64,000 nucleotides of DNA from Seminavis robusta. Lineage: Eukaryota; Bacillariophyta; Bacillariophyceae; Naviculales; Naviculaceae. Location of the stretch: NCBI GenBank assembly GCA_903772945.1, contig CAICTM010000047.1:89158-153157 (forward strand), in the 5' to 3' direction. The translations under genes and the position numbers were made by a program. The notes beneath the pieces were generated by a model. The model saw nothing but the letters and a program-made list of their open reading frames with translations. It did not search any database and was not told the DNA's origin. Below are positions 1 to 12,400 of this stretch, one piece after another (position 1 is the stretch's first letter; every line of letters begins with the position of its first letter).

Positions 1-1495
1 GTACTTCCTGTAGGGCCGTCCAGTCCACAGTACTGGACTTGAGCAAAGTGCGGTTTGTAGACACAAACGTACTATTCTGAAGCTCTCTGGAGAAGTATCG
101 GACAAGGTCATTTGAGTCGGAGAAGAAGTAGATTGGTTCTTTTGGTTCCTTGAGTAAATCTTTGGCACAATGCAGTGCATCTGTAGCCGTTTCCACAGCA
201 AACTCTCTTGTCTGCCCCTCCCAGGGCAACCCTGTCTTGTCTGCTGGATATTCCTTGTGTTTCTTTGTGTCAAAAAGAATAGTGTGGTGTGAGCATTATT
301 GTGTAGTAGGAAACCAAGTCAAAACCTCTTCCAACTAACTTACTCCTTTGACCCTGAAATATTGGAAGAACAAATATAAAATAAGAATGGAATAGGTGCG
401 TTCAAGATGAGATTTGCTGTGTTTACAGACGAGACTGAATCGTTCGCAAGCAGTTGGTTCCAAGAAACATGAAAACAAAACTTACACGGCTCCTTTTGAG
501 AACGCTTTGGGGTGCCTGACTCGGCAGTGCACAGCTGAATATTTTCCTGGTGCTATTTTCAGCGTCTCGTAGACATCTTCCAATTCCATCTCTACGGCTG
601 GAGCGGGATGAAAGAATAGAAAAAAGAGCTTTCCAAAGGACAACGTGTCATGAATCATGTCAGTTTCCCCCAGCGCTACGAGTCTTTTTTCCAATTCGTC
701 TTCATTCAAATGTCCCAATATTCGATGCCTCAAGATCTTGACTGCTTTGAAATCTCCATTTTTGGCGCGCTCAATTCCCTTTTGCAAGTGTGTAGTCCAA
801 AAATCCTCTTCCGGATGTGCATCATCGACTCCTTCAAAGAGTTCCGTGATGGTATGTTTGACTTCTTGTAGACGGCTAAATCCGGGTATATTGGGTGGCA
901 TGGACCAGTTAAAATAGTTGGGTATGAGGAAATCTTCGATCGGCTTGGGCCGGTACCATCTGACAAAGAGGACTCTTTTGGTTTGATTGGCCAAATACAG
1001 ATCCCACGCCAATTGTCCCAGTCTGTCATGGAGGCCTCCACAGAGTCCCAAACAAGTCCGTATCAAGACATTGGGAGCCTGGGGGTTATTAAAGAGTTCT
1101 GCACCAGGATATTGGGCACGAACTTGTCGATGCCAAGTGATATAGTCTCGGATCCATTTCGGCAGAGAGGGGTCAAGCGGGGATATGAAAGTGGCTTTTT
1201 GCTGATTGGGGGTAAAGTATAAAGGTCCGTTGGAATGCACGGTAGCAGCAGGTTCTGCCTTGCCAATACCAGTAGAGCCTCCAGAAGCAACCGTGTGTAC
1301 AGATAGGTGACCACCTAGCGTTGTCCCCTGATCAGGTTGGATACTGGTGGACTGGACTAGGACCCGTCTGGCCAAGAGGAAAAAACCCGACAAGATCAGG
1401 ACGATTGCAATCAACAACCACTTGGGGTCAATCTTGAAGTTTTGGTTCCGTTGCTTCGACTTGTTCAGCAATAAACGTCTGCGCATGGTGCTCAA
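1..1495 (-). CDS. Fucosyltransferase-like type II membrane protein (3' end outside window)
   Basis: Exon 1 is 1495..488 and exon 2 is 262..1, continuing past the window edge. The first ORF appears to stop at 482, but that TAA lies inside a splice donor (GTGTAAGT). A 226-bp intron (263-488) ending in AG restores a phase-0 frame that stays open to position 1. The start ATG at 1495 is followed by a basic N-terminus (RRRLLLNKSK) and one membrane segment near residues 26-45, as expected of a Golgi type II enzyme. The luminal part has a GGLHDRLGQL segment, then LFVRWYRPKPIEDFLIP, and after the intron a YFFSDSNDLVRYF segment. These resemble the GDP-fucose O-fucosyltransferase-like proteins common in diatoms; I recognise the family pattern only, and substrate and acceptor are unknown. 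Alternative: another GT-B-like glycosyltransferase. Confidence 0.7.
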
Positions 1496-2162
1496 ACCCC
1501 TCTACCGGTACTAGGTAGACTAGCTAGGAGCCCTGGATGGCCATGGTCCTTCCGATTGGACACAACTAGCTACAGTTGTCTACTGATGCGGAGATGCCGA
1601 GACGATGGATGGCTGGCAGACTCTGATGGCCCACACGCAAACGCAAAAGAAAATCGGCTGATATTCTGGACTACGTTGCGGGCGGCCATATCTTTCAGCT
1701 TTGCAGGCCACGTCGTCCCCTTCCGGTCAGAATTTCGACGAATTAGAAGAAAGATTTTCTATTTGCTCGGAACGATTGGCACCTCGCTGACACTTGGGAA
1801 GCTTCAGACCGCAAATGCAGTGAATGGACCAACCAATCTTGGCTGGGACTGTACCGCTTGGCTTGCTCGCAAGAGCGTCAAAGATTGTCAGTACTGTGCA
1901 TATATTTGTAGATACCGGTACTCCGAGTACGGTACAATGCTGTAGGGTATCATCAGTCAATTCCTCGATTGGTTGATGTGCTTCGATTTTCTTGGGTATC
2001 TTCGCTTTTATGTAGAAGTTCGAGTTTTCCTCTTCCCACTTCATCAGCTCGCTGTTGCTGCTGTTCTGTTATTGTTGTCCAATCTCTCTGTTGTTGCGTG
2101 GTTGCTCTCCTCCTCCCCACCGCAATCAAGCCTAGCTAGCCACACCGCAGAAGAGAAGGACA
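1496..2162. other. Intergenic region between divergent genes
   Basis: This stretch separates the starts of the fucosyltransferase-like gene (-) and the gene at 2163 (+), so it should hold both promoters. No convincing gene was seen. It contains two copies of the palindromic TACCGGTAC motif (about 1503 and 1913) and CTAGCTAG-type runs that recur between genes throughout the window. Confidence 0.5.
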
Positions 2163-2843
2163 ATGATGATGAAACCTCGTTCCGCCGTCGCTCCTATTAT
2201 CATCAACGGCAGTGCCAGCAGCATCAGCAGCGCAGGAAGTGAGCCATCTTCTGTTTCCACAAGAGAAGATCGGCTGAAGATGGACGGGGATCGGGTTAGG
2301 AATAGGCTATTGACAAGATTGGGGATCTTTCAGCCGCAACCACAACAACAGCAAAGACGTATCGCGCCTCTGCGCAAGGTAGCCCCCTTGACGGAGCCGC
2401 TCAAGTTTCACGACGGAGACATCGTCGATGACAAGAAGGAAGACTCTAGCAGCGTCGACACTGGCAGCATCAGTGACGACCAAGCTTCGTCTCCTGCTTC
2501 GTCCACAAGGTCTCGCAAGTCGGTGGTAGCCTTTGACAATGAAGTGGCAGTGGTCCCCATTCCCAAACATCAAGAGTACTCCAATCGCATTCGAAGCCGA
2601 CTGTGGTCCAACAAGAAGGAGCTCCGCACCATGGCGGCCAGAAACACACTCGAGTATCAGTCGGAAGGATGGAATCCCTCCACCGTGGTCGAAGATGAGG
2701 GGTTCATCACAACGTCCACTGGCGAAAGAATTCATCCTGTGCATCTTCAACGGCTCTTGGCGTCCCCCTTCATGATGAGGTCTCCTTTCAGGGTCATGCA
2801 GCACCCGCCTCCCTTGGAAGTCAACCGAAGGCCCATGCGTTAA
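2163..2843 (+). CDS. Diatom-type hypothetical protein, 226 aa
   Basis: Single-exon ORF of 226 residues starting MMMKPRSAV. The first 140 residues are low complexity, rich in Ser, Gln and acidic residues. The C-terminal third is more conserved-looking: SVVAFDNEVAVVPIPKHQEY, then an Arg/Trp stretch (RIRSRLWSNKKEL), AARNTLEYQSEGWNP and a segment around GERIHPVHLQ. This order (valine-rich strand, IPK-EYS-R-R-LW, AARN-EFxSEGW, HPVH) resembles a recurring module in diatom proteins of unknown function. No signal peptide or membrane segment is visible, so it is probably soluble. The function is unknown. The downstream neighbour, an HSF gene, converges on it. Confidence 0.7.
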   Translation: MMMKPRSAVAPIIINGSASSISSAGSEPSSVSTREDRLKMDGDRVRNRLLTRLGIFQPQPQQQQRRIAPLRKVAPLTEPLKFHDGDIVDDKKEDSSSVDTGSISDDQASSPASSTRSRKSVVAFDNEVAVVPIPKHQEYSNRIRSRLWSNKKELRTMAARNTLEYQSEGWNPSTVVEDEGFITTSTGERIHPVHLQRLLASPFMMRSPFRVMQHPPPLEVNRRPMR

Positions 2844-3488
2844 ACGAGAGGACCTTTTTGATGATGGCAGCACTTTGCAAGAGACACACGACGTCCACAG
2901 TCCATTCCTTACACATTGCACAATTCATATTCGAAAGAGAGGAGAACGGAGAAACAACCTCCTCTACATACATCATTTCGACTCCAAACAACTTTTTTGG
3001 GTATGCGATATATCCACAATCATTTGATACATACTTTACCATGTGATTTTAGTTAAACCTGTTACATTACAATCATTCCTTTCCCTAGCTAGGACATGCA
3101 ATGATACACCGTACGGTAGCTGGAGAATCGTTCAGGATTGACTCTTGGGGTTACCGGTACAGGATGACGGTACATTAGGAAGCTGGAATTAGTAGGGTAG
3201 CTATCTAGTATGTGTGGTATCGATCTCTACTAGCTAGTAGATAGCAGTAGACAAATGCCAGCCAGCGCTACACTGTTTGGAAAAAGTTCAGTTACTTACA
3301 ATGTAATTTGATACCCCGTTGGTAGCTGACGAACGACTAGGATTGACTCTTGTTGCTTACAATGTAATTGGTGATCCTAATCTATTTTGGGCTCAATACA
3401 CAGAAGCTTGGCCCTTGGGTGGAGATATATATTATGGAAGCTGCGGCTTTGCCATAATTTGGTTCAAAACATGCATTGTACCTGTCCC
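2844..3488. other. Intergenic region between convergent 3' ends
   Basis: No gene is supported. A degenerate duplicated segment is present: about 45 bases near 3097-3145 (GATACACCGT..GGTAGCTG..AGGATTGACTCTTG) recur near 3311-3353. TACCGGTAC and CTAGCTAG motifs occur near 3151 and 3230. Confidence 0.4.
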
Positions 3489-4908
3489 CTACAATGAATG
3501 GCCCCTATTTAGAACAGACGCAATCTGTGGCTGCTGCGGCTGAGAGCGCATGGTGGTGTTTTGCATTATGGCCAATTGATGAGGTTGAGGCATCTGCGAA
3601 GGCATTGTTGCGTTTTGCGTTCTTGCCAATTGATCAGCGACTCCGTACTTGGCCAACCCGGCCCCCAACACGGCAGACCCCAATACATTGGATTGCTCAG
3701 CACTCAAGTCGTTGCTGCCAACGTGCTTCGTGGCCTCGATGGCCGCAGCATTGGCCAAGGCCGATACTGCATCGACTTGTCTTCGAAAGCTCTCTGGGTT
3801 CGTCATGAAAGTAACAATACGATCAACAAACATCTCTTGGAGGTTCTTGGGGAGGACGGCAATGGAAGTACGGAGTTTCTTCATCAATGCATCGTCAGGG
3901 GCTCCTGGATCTGTGTCGCTACCGCGTCGAGTAACCGGGAATTGAAAGTTCTGCTGGGGCTTTCGAGTAGGTTCCCGGATTGTCCTGACGTTGTCCGTCG
4001 ACTCCAGAGCAAAGAGGGAGCCCAGAATCTGTTCGTCCGTGGAAGTAAACGATGGTATGGAAGGGTTCAAACCAAGATTGCCTCTGCTGCTGCTTGACTT
4101 GGAATCAAGACTGATCGGATTGAAAGTGACGTTTCCACCAAACAGATCTCTTTCCACAGACGCGGCTTTCTGAAGAGCTGTCAAGCCCGATGACACGGTA
4201 TTCAAGGGACGGGTCACAAAACCATATTCCTCAGGGTTCATGCGTCTCCTCTTGTTGTGGTCTGCACTTGGTGCCATAGGTGGCGTGTGGCGCTTCTGTT
4301 GCTGCTGCAACACAGTGGCAACCAAGGCTGCCATCTTTTCCATCTCCTGATTCATTGTGACAACAGTTGCCTTGAGGTCGTCAACTTCTTTCTTCAACGC
4401 CTCCACCTCTTGCTTGCAAGCAGCTTCAACATGGTTGGACTTTTTGATTTCCAAGAGAAGATCTGGTCTTCCCCGTTGGAAGTTTTCATGGCGGAAGCTC
4501 CAAAACTTTGATTCAAGATCATTGACAGCGTCTCGAATACGAAGAGGGTCGGTCTTTATCTTGCGAAAGCCATAAAAATTCAACTGCCGTACAAAGGAAG
4601 ACCAGTTTGAGTGCTTGAAAAACTGTGGGATAATCGTCGCAGCGAAAAGTTCGGTGTCTTTGACCAGAAAAGTTAGGCCATCTTCGCACCAACCACCAAC
4701 TGATGGATCACAGGAGTCGATCATGTGATATGTCTCTACAGCACGAAAAAGTTTGATGCTATGTGAGCGATTACATTTGGCTGGATTTGTATCAAACAAA
4801 GTGCTCACACGATGTCTGGGACTCACTTCGAAGGAACAGGGGAGCTGTTTCAGCGGATCCCTTGCCTTTTCCAGATTTACTGGTTTTGATCTTGCCGCCG
4901 TGCATCAT
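3489..4908 (-). CDS. Heat shock factor (HSF) transcription factor
   Basis: The spliced model is exon 4908..4827 plus exon 4735..3489, 442 residues. The in-frame ATG at 4826 belongs to intronic sequence: a GTGAGT donor (4821-4826) and a TGTAG acceptor (4736-4740) remove 91 bp and produce LFLRKTYHMIDSCDP, the canonical start of an HSF DNA-binding domain. An in-frame TGA shortly upstream of the ATG at 4908 limits the start. Order: basic N-terminus (1-18); winged-helix DNA-binding domain from about 24 to 115, with the recognition segment FFKHSNWSSFVRQLNFYGFR; coiled coil from about 145 to 185 (trimerisation-like); then a low-complexity Gln/Pro C-terminus. It should bind HSE-type inverted nGAAn repeats in the nucleus as a trimer. 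HSFs are a greatly expanded family in diatoms. Confidence 0.93.
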
Positions 4909-6060
4909 TTTGATAGCTTCTTTCGATGATTGTTGTCAATGTCGTTCAGGCTTTGTGGTGTAATGAATTGTGAGAGGATTTGGTGGGAAGTGAAAGTAAG
5001 TGGTGGTGGGGGTTTGAGTGTGCCGGGCGAATAAATTCTGCCATGGGCAACTTCAATGTCGCAGAAGTCCCAGGGCAAGAAACACTTAAAGCTCAACTTG
5101 AAACGAAGGGCGAACGAATTACCAAAGTGTGTCATTATGAGGTACCGGTACACCACTTTTAAAATCACCGATAGAATCGAATCATAGCTTAATTGAAAAG
5201 GGTGCTCTGGAGTACTCAAAGTGCATAATTAAACTGGATTGTCGCAGCGGTAACAAAACTACTACCAGGTAGTATGTTTTCATGTTTTCCTTCCTTTCCT
5301 TCCTTTCCTTCGCAACGAAGGATATGGTCGGTTTACGGTACTACCTCGTGGTACAGTACCAGTATGAACCTTGAAGCGAAGGAAAGGCTGTGGCAGAGTG
5401 TCGCCAGCTGCATGCATTGTAGTAGAGTAATCAAGTAAGCGAAGTAGCAAGTATGAGCAAGCAGCAAGCAGCAAGCAACAACGGAACGTTTATTTGTGGA
5501 AAACCAAAGCTTTCCACTTCGATGCTTCCTGAAAATTGCCCAGGAAGCCAGGAAGCTACCGTATGGGAACACGGGAACATCGCCTTCCGTCCTTCCGTCG
5601 TCTTGCAGGATGTTGCATGCCAGCACGAAGCCATCTGCCTGGTGACGGACATGTACCCTACCGGTACGGAAACTGGCTGGGTAGCTAGCCACTCTGGACA
5701 GATCCTGCCCTGATCAGCAGCTCTCCTTTTCCGTTGCCTTTTCATTTTCAAGTCTCCCTGACATCAAGCAACAGAAGCCAAGCAAGGGCCACAGAGCCAT
5801 TAGGCAACTGGTGCCAGGTATCTATGCATAGCTCTCCTTAGCTAGGCCATCAAACCAGAGTCACAAAACTAACCAAGTATGATCCCACCCATGGAATCTA
5901 TTTGCCTGTTTTGGTACACCGCTAATGTGAAACCTTTCACCAAGTTCAGCAACTGACAAATCAAATCAGAACAAAAAAATAGAGCTGCACAAATTCAATT
6001 TCTTGTTTCCAGTCAAATTGTTTCTAGAATTTATGGATATATGGGAAGCAGATCTGTCGC
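4909..6060. other. Intergenic region, no supported gene
   Basis: Several short overlapping ORFs exist on both strands (about 5280-5750), but none shows a recognisable domain, signal peptide or consistent codon pattern. The stretch holds a CCTTC/CCTTT microsatellite at 5288-5311, TACCGGTA motifs near 5142 and 5659, and the promoter of the HSF gene. Confidence 0.45.
5288..5311. repeat. Pyrimidine microsatellite (CCTTCCTTT type)
   Basis: Short run of CCTTCCTTTCC units, polypyrimidine on the plus strand. It lies in an intergenic region with no gene overlap. Confidence 0.8.
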
Positions 6061-6420
6061 TTATGCTTCAATCGTTATGCTTGCTGACACTGAACCCTTT
6101 TCCTGATTACCATTGTTGAAAACTTTGGCTTCGAGGGTGAATGCCGTGGATGAATACCCAGCCCCCCCAAAGTTTGCAGAGGAAGTGCAGGCACCATCAC
6201 AGACAGTAAAGTCTTCCGAGTCATCCTCGAAAATTTCATCACCATTCACAAAGAACTTGACATACCAATTTCCGCCAAAGCTACCTTCAGCCATGATGTC
6301 ATAGTTGTATCCCAAGGAGGAAGCAGTGAATGATGATGGCAAGTCAATTTTATCACCAGTGGATAGATTAACAAGAGAAAAACTTGTCAATTCTCCAGAG
6401 CTGGATGTGGGAGCTGCACC
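6061..6420 (-). other. C-terminal beta-sandwich-like domain of protein A
   Basis: About 110 residues after the repeats: SFSLVNLSTGDKI, a hydrophobic core, WYVKFFVNGDEIF, a CDGAC pair and FTLEAKVFNNGNQ. The pattern (S-F-x-LVN.., VxFxVNG, FTLxAxxx..G) resembles small Ig/fibronectin-like domains found at the ends of extracellular proteins. The same domain, with the same Cys pair (VCPSAC), ends protein B at 17719-18080. The ligand is unknown. Confidence 0.6.
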
Positions 6421-9400
6421 AGCAGTAGGGCTTCCTGTTGGTTGGGGAGTTGTTGGTGAAGAGCTAGGGGAGTGGCTTGGTGCAACAGTGGGGCTGGAGC
6501 TTGGCTCTGGTACAGTTGGACTTGAGCTAGGGGAATGGCTTGGATTTGAACTAGGTGAAGCAGTCGGACTGGAGCTTGGCTCTGGGGCGGAAGGGCTGGT
6601 GCTAGGAGCAGAGCTTGGTTTTGAACTAGGAGCAGCACTGGGAGCCGCGCTTGGCTGCGGCATAGTGGGGATGTTGCTAGGGATGGAACTTGGAGGACCA
6701 CTCGGTGCAACACTGGGACCAGAACTTGGTTGGGGAATAGTTGGGTTGATGCTAGGAGTCAAGCTTGGTTTTGAACTAGGTGCAACACTGGGGCTGGAGC
6801 TTGGCTCTGGAACAGTAGGGCTGGTGCTAGGAGCACCACTTGGTTGTGGAACAGTGGGGATGCTGCTAGGAGCTGAGCTGGGCAGAGCGCTTGGTGAAGC
6901 ACTAGGGATGGAGCTTGGTTGAGGGACAGTTGGGGCGGTGCTAGGGGCAGAGCTTGGGTTAGAACTAGGTGCATCACTGGGGCTGGAGCTTGGCTGAGGA
7001 ATGGTAGGGGAAACACTCTTGCTTGGACTTGTAGTTGGTGATACACTCGGAGATGCAGACTCAGATGGAGCCGCACTGCCAACTGTAGGACTTGCACTTG
7101 GCAAGACACTCTTGCTCGGACCTGAAGATGGTGAATCAGATGGAGCCCCACTTGCAAGTGAAGGACTTCCGCTTGGAGAGACACTCTTGCTGGGACTTGA
7201 AGATGGTGACTCAGATGGAGCGGCACTGCCAGATGTAGGACTCACGCTTGGCAAGACACTGGGACCTCCTGATGGTGATGCACTGGGTGCTGCAGACTCA
7301 GATGGGGCGGAACTGGCAAGTGAAGGACTTGCACTTGGTGAGACACTGGGACCCACAGATGGTAATGCACTGGGTACTGAAGACTCAGATGGGGCGGAAC
7401 TGGCAAGCACACTTGGCGAACACTAGGACCCACAGATGGTGATGCACTGGGTGCTGCAGACTTGGATGGGGCCGAACTGGCTAGAGAAGGGCTTGCACTT
7501 GGTGAGACACTGGGACCCACAGATGGTATTGCACTGGGTGCTGCAGACTCAGATGGAGCAGCACTGCTAAATGTAGGACTTGCACTTGGTGAGACACTCT
7601 TGCTCGGACGTGAAGATGGTGACTCAGATGGAGCCCCACTTGCAAGTGAAGGACTTTCACTTGGAGAGACACTCTTGCTGGGACTTGAAGATGGTGACTC
7701 AGATGGAGCGGCACTGCCAGATGTAGGACTCACACTTGGCAAGACACTGGGACCTCCTGATGGTGATGCACTGGGTGCTGCAGACTCAGATGGGGCGGAA
7801 CTGGCAAGTGAAGGACTTGCACTTGGTGAGACACTGGGACCCACAGATGGTAATGCACTGGGTACTGAAGACTCAGATGGGGCGGAACTGGCAAGCGCAC
7901 TTGGCGAAACACTAGGACCCACAGATGGTGATGCACTGGGTGCTGCAGACTTGGATGGGGCCGAACTGGCTAGAGAAGGACTTGCACTTGGTGAGACACT
8001 GGGACCCACAGATGGTATTGCACTGGGTGCTGCAGACTCAGATGGAGCAGAACTGCCAAATGTAGGACTTGCACTTGGTGAGACACTCTTGCTCGGACGT
8101 GAAGATGGTGACGCAGATGGAGCCCCACTTGCAAGTGAAGGACTTTCACTTGGAGAGACACTCTTGCTGGGACTTGAAGATGGTGACTCAGATGGAGCGG
8201 CACTGCCAGATGTAGGACTCACACTTGGCAAGACACTGGGACCTCCTGATGGTGATGCACTGGGTGCTGCAGACTCAGAAGGAGCAACACTGCCTAATGT
8301 GGGACTTGCACTTGGCGAGACACTAGGACCCAAAGATGGTGATGCACTGGGTGCTGCAGAATCAGATGGGGCGGAACTGGCAAGTGCACTTGGGGAGACA
8401 CTAGGACCCAAAGATGGTGATGCACTGGGTGCTGCAGACGTGGATGGGGCGGAACTGGCTAGAGTAGGACTTGCGCTTGGGGAGACACTAGGACCAAAGA
8501 TGGTGATGCACTGGGGGCTGCAGACTCGGATGGGGTGGAACTGGCAAGTGCACTTGGCAAAACACTGGGACTCAAAGATGGTGATGCACTGGGGGCTGCA
8601 GACTCGGATGGGGGAACTGGCAAGTGCACTTGGAGAGACACTGGGACTCAAAGATGGTGATGCACTGGGTGCTGCAGACTCAGATGGGGCGGAACTGGCA
8701 AGTGCACTTGGGGAGATACTAGGGCCCAAAGATGGTGATGCACTGGGTGCTGCAGACTCAGATGGGGCGGAACTGGCAAGTGAAGGACTTGCACTTGGTG
8801 AGACACTGGGACCCACAGATGGTAATGCACTGGGTACTGAAGACTCAGATGGGGCGGAACTGGCAAGCGCACTTGGCGAAACACTAGGACCCACAGATGG
8901 TGATGCACTGGGTGCTGCAGACTTGGATGGGGCCGAACTGGCTAGAGAAGGACTTGCACTTGGTGAGACACTAGGACCCTCAGATGGCATTGCACTGGGT
9001 GCTGCAGACTCAGATGGAGCAGCACTGCAAATGTAGGACTTGCACTTGGTGAGACACTCTTGCTCGGACGTGAAGATGGTGACTCAGATGGAGCCCCACT
9101 TGCAAGAGAAGGACTTTCACTTGGAGAGCACTCTTGCTGGGACTTGAAGATGGTGACTCAGATGGAGATGCACTGCAGATGTAGGACTCACGCTTGGCAA
9201 GACACTGGGACCTCCTGATGGTGATGCACTGGGTGCTGCAGACTCAGAAGGAGCAACACTGCCTAATGTGGGACGTGCACTTGGCGAGACACTAGGACCA
9301 CAGATGGTGATGCACTGGGTGCTGCAGAATCAGATGGGGCGGAACTGGCAAGTGCACTTGGGAGACACTAGGACCCAAAGATGGTGATGCACTGGGTGCT

Positions 9401-12400
9401 GCAGACTGGATGGGGCGGAACTGGCTAGAGAAGGACTAGCACTTGGGGAAACACTGGGACTCAAAGATGGCGATGCACTGGGGGCTGCAGACTCGGATGG
9501 GGTGGAACTGGCAAGTGTACTTGGGGAGACACTGGGACTCAAAGATGGTGATGCACTGGGTGCTGCAGAATCAGATGAGGCGGAACTGGTTATAGAAGGA
9601 CTTGCACTTGGGGAGACACTAGGACCCAAAGATGGCGATGCACTGGGGGCTGCAGACTCGGATGGGGTGGAACTGGCAAGTGTACTTGGGGAAACACTGG
9701 GACCCAAAGATGGTGATGCACTGGGGGCTGCAGACTCGGATGGGGTGGAACTGGCAAGTGCACTTGGGGAGACACTGGGACTCAAAGATGGTGATGCACT
9801 GGGTGCTGCAGAATCAGATGGGGCGGAACTGGTTAAGAAGGACTTGCACTTGGGAGACACTGGACCCAAAGATGGCGATGCACTGGGGGCTGCAGACTCG
9901 GATGGGGTGGACCTGGCAAGTGTACTTGGGGAAACACTGGCACCCAAAGATGGTGATGCACTGGGGGCTGCAGACTCGGATGGTGTGGAACTGGCAAGAG
10001 CACTTGGGGAAACACTGGGACTCAAAGATGGTGATACACTGGGTGCTGCAGAGTTGGATGGGGCGGAACTGGCAAGTGCACTTGGCGAAACACTAGGACC
10101 CTAAGATGGTGATGCACTGGGGGCTGCAGACTCGGATGGGGTGGAACTGGCAAGTGTGCTTGGGGAGACACTGGGACTCAAAGATGGTGATGCACTGGGT
10201 GCTGCAGAATCAGATGGGGCGGAACTGGTTATAGAAGGACTTGCACTTGGGGAGACACTAGGACCCAAAGATGGCGATGCACTGGGGGCTGCAGACTCGG
10301 ATGGGGTGGAACTGGCAAGTGTACTTGGGGAAACACTGGACCCAAAGATGGTGATGCACTGGAGGCTGCAGACTCGGATGGGGTGGAACTGGCAAGTGCA
10401 CTTGGGGAGACACTGGGACTCAAAGATGGTGATGCACTGGGGGCTGCAGACTCGGATGGGGTGGAACTGGCAAGTGCACTTGGGAGACACTAGGACCCAA
10501 AGATGGCGATGCACTGGGGGCTGCAGACTCGGATGGGGTGGAACTGGCAAGTGTACTTGGGGAAACACTGGACCCAAAGATGGTGATGCACTGGGGTGCA
10601 GACTCGGATGGGGTGGAACTGGCAAGTGTACTTGGGGAAACACTGGGACCCAAAGATGGTGATGCACTGGGGGTGCAGACTCGGATGGTGTGGAACTGGC
10701 AAGTGTACTTGGGGAAACACTGGGACCCAAAGATGGTGATGCACTGGGGGATGCAGACTCGGATGGTGTGGAACTGGCTAAAGAAGGTACTTGGGGAGAC
10801 ACTAGGACCCAAGATGGCGATGACTGGGGGCTGCAGACTCGGAGGGGTGGAACTGGCAAGTGTACTTGGGGAAACTCTGGGACCCAAAGATGGTGATGCA
10901 CTGGGTGCTGCAGAATCAGATGGGGCGGAACTGGCAAGAGCACTTGTGGAAACACTAGGACCCACAGATGGTGATGAACTGGGGGCCTCACTTGTGCTCG
11001 GCAACAAACTTGGCCCAGAGCTGGTTGAAGGACTGACACTAGTCAGAGATGTTGTAGTGCTGGGAGCTACACCGGAAGAGGGGCCAGCACTGGGAGATGA
11101 ACTGGGGGGCTCACTTGTGGCTAGCAACAAACTTGGCCCAGAGCTGGTTGAAGGACTGACACTAGCCAGAGTTGCGGCAATGCTGGGACCAGCACTGGGA
11201 GATGAACTGGGGGCCTCACTTGTGGTTGGCGACAAACTTGGCCCAGTGCTGGTTGAAGGACTGCCACTAGCCAGAGATGTTGTAGTGCTGGGAGCTACAC
11301 CGGAAGAGGGGCCAGCACTGGGAGATGAGAGTGGTGCCTCGCTAATGCTTGGCGGCGAACTTGGATAATAGCTGGGGGTTGTGCTCAGAGTATTATCCAT
11401 ACTTGGGCTATGACTGGGAGCAGGGCTTGGAATGTTTGAGGTACTTGGAATGGTGCTTGGCATTGGTGAGGGGGGAGTGCTTGGAACTTGACTCGGGCTT
11501 GAACTTGGTGTCCCTGTTGTTGGACTTGCACTTGGCATACCTGGGATAACTGTGGGACTCAGCGATGATGGTGCCAGAGTTGGAGCAGAAGTGGTGAGAT
11601 AATCCCTGAGATACTCTGCTGTGAAACCAGTTAAACGAGAAATTGCCTGTATAAAAGCAGTCTTGTCGTCATCATTGGCCAAAAATGGATTTGTGTTGGT
11701 CTGTGCTGTGGTCACCGCAAACTCAATCTGGTTATGACCACTCTGAAGTTGTCTCATGTTGTATCTTCTTGAAACCGAAGCATCAACAAGGACAGCAGAG
11801 CAACCTGATTTCGACAATGTTGCATAAGCTGTCATGAATGCCACATCAAGAGCCAAATCTCCCAAAGCTGAAGTGTCAGACGTGAATCCCATGTAATAAT
11901 TTGTGGTGACCTCATTGTAAGCACAAGGAACTGTTGGGCTTCCAGTTGCAGGGTTCTGAGTTGTGGGGGTTCCAGTAGTTGGAGATGCACTTGGTCTGCC
12001 CGCTGTCACAGTTGGACCAGCTGTTGTGGGCCCCAAGGTACTGGGTGCAGCTGTGGTTGGGTCTGCAGTGGAAGGATTCTGAGTTGTTGGTGCTCCAGTA
12101 GTTGGAGATGCACTTGGTCTGCCGGCTGTCACGGTTGGACCAGCNNTTGTGGGCCCCAAGGTACTGGGTGATGCTGAGGTTGGGTTTGCGGTGGAAGGCT
12201 GCTGAGTTGTTGGTGCCCCAGTAGTTGGAGATGCACTTGGTCTGCCGGCTGTCACGGTTGGACCAGCAGTTGTGGGCCCCAAGGTACTGGGTGATGCTGA
12301 GGTTGGGTCTGCGGTGGAAGGCTGCTGAGTTGTTGGTGCTCCAGTAGTTGGAGATGCACTTGGTCTGCCGTCTGTCACCGTTGGACCAGCTGTTGATGGC

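Noticed and set aside
5280-5751. Overlapping ORFs (64-119 aa) on both strands upstream of gene A's 3' end
   Set aside because: No domain, signal peptide or splice support; frames overlap mutually, and the composition follows the local microsatellite and TACCGGTA motifs.
7462-9036. Long plus-strand ORF (524 aa, Gly/Asp/Ala/Leu-rich repeats) and similar plus ORFs at 9502-10662, 10538-11368, 18202-19928 and 20647-21810
   Set aside because: They are antisense images of the PS-rich coding arrays; repeat periods that are multiples of three keep the other frames open. The minus-strand frames join to real domains, exons and splice sites.
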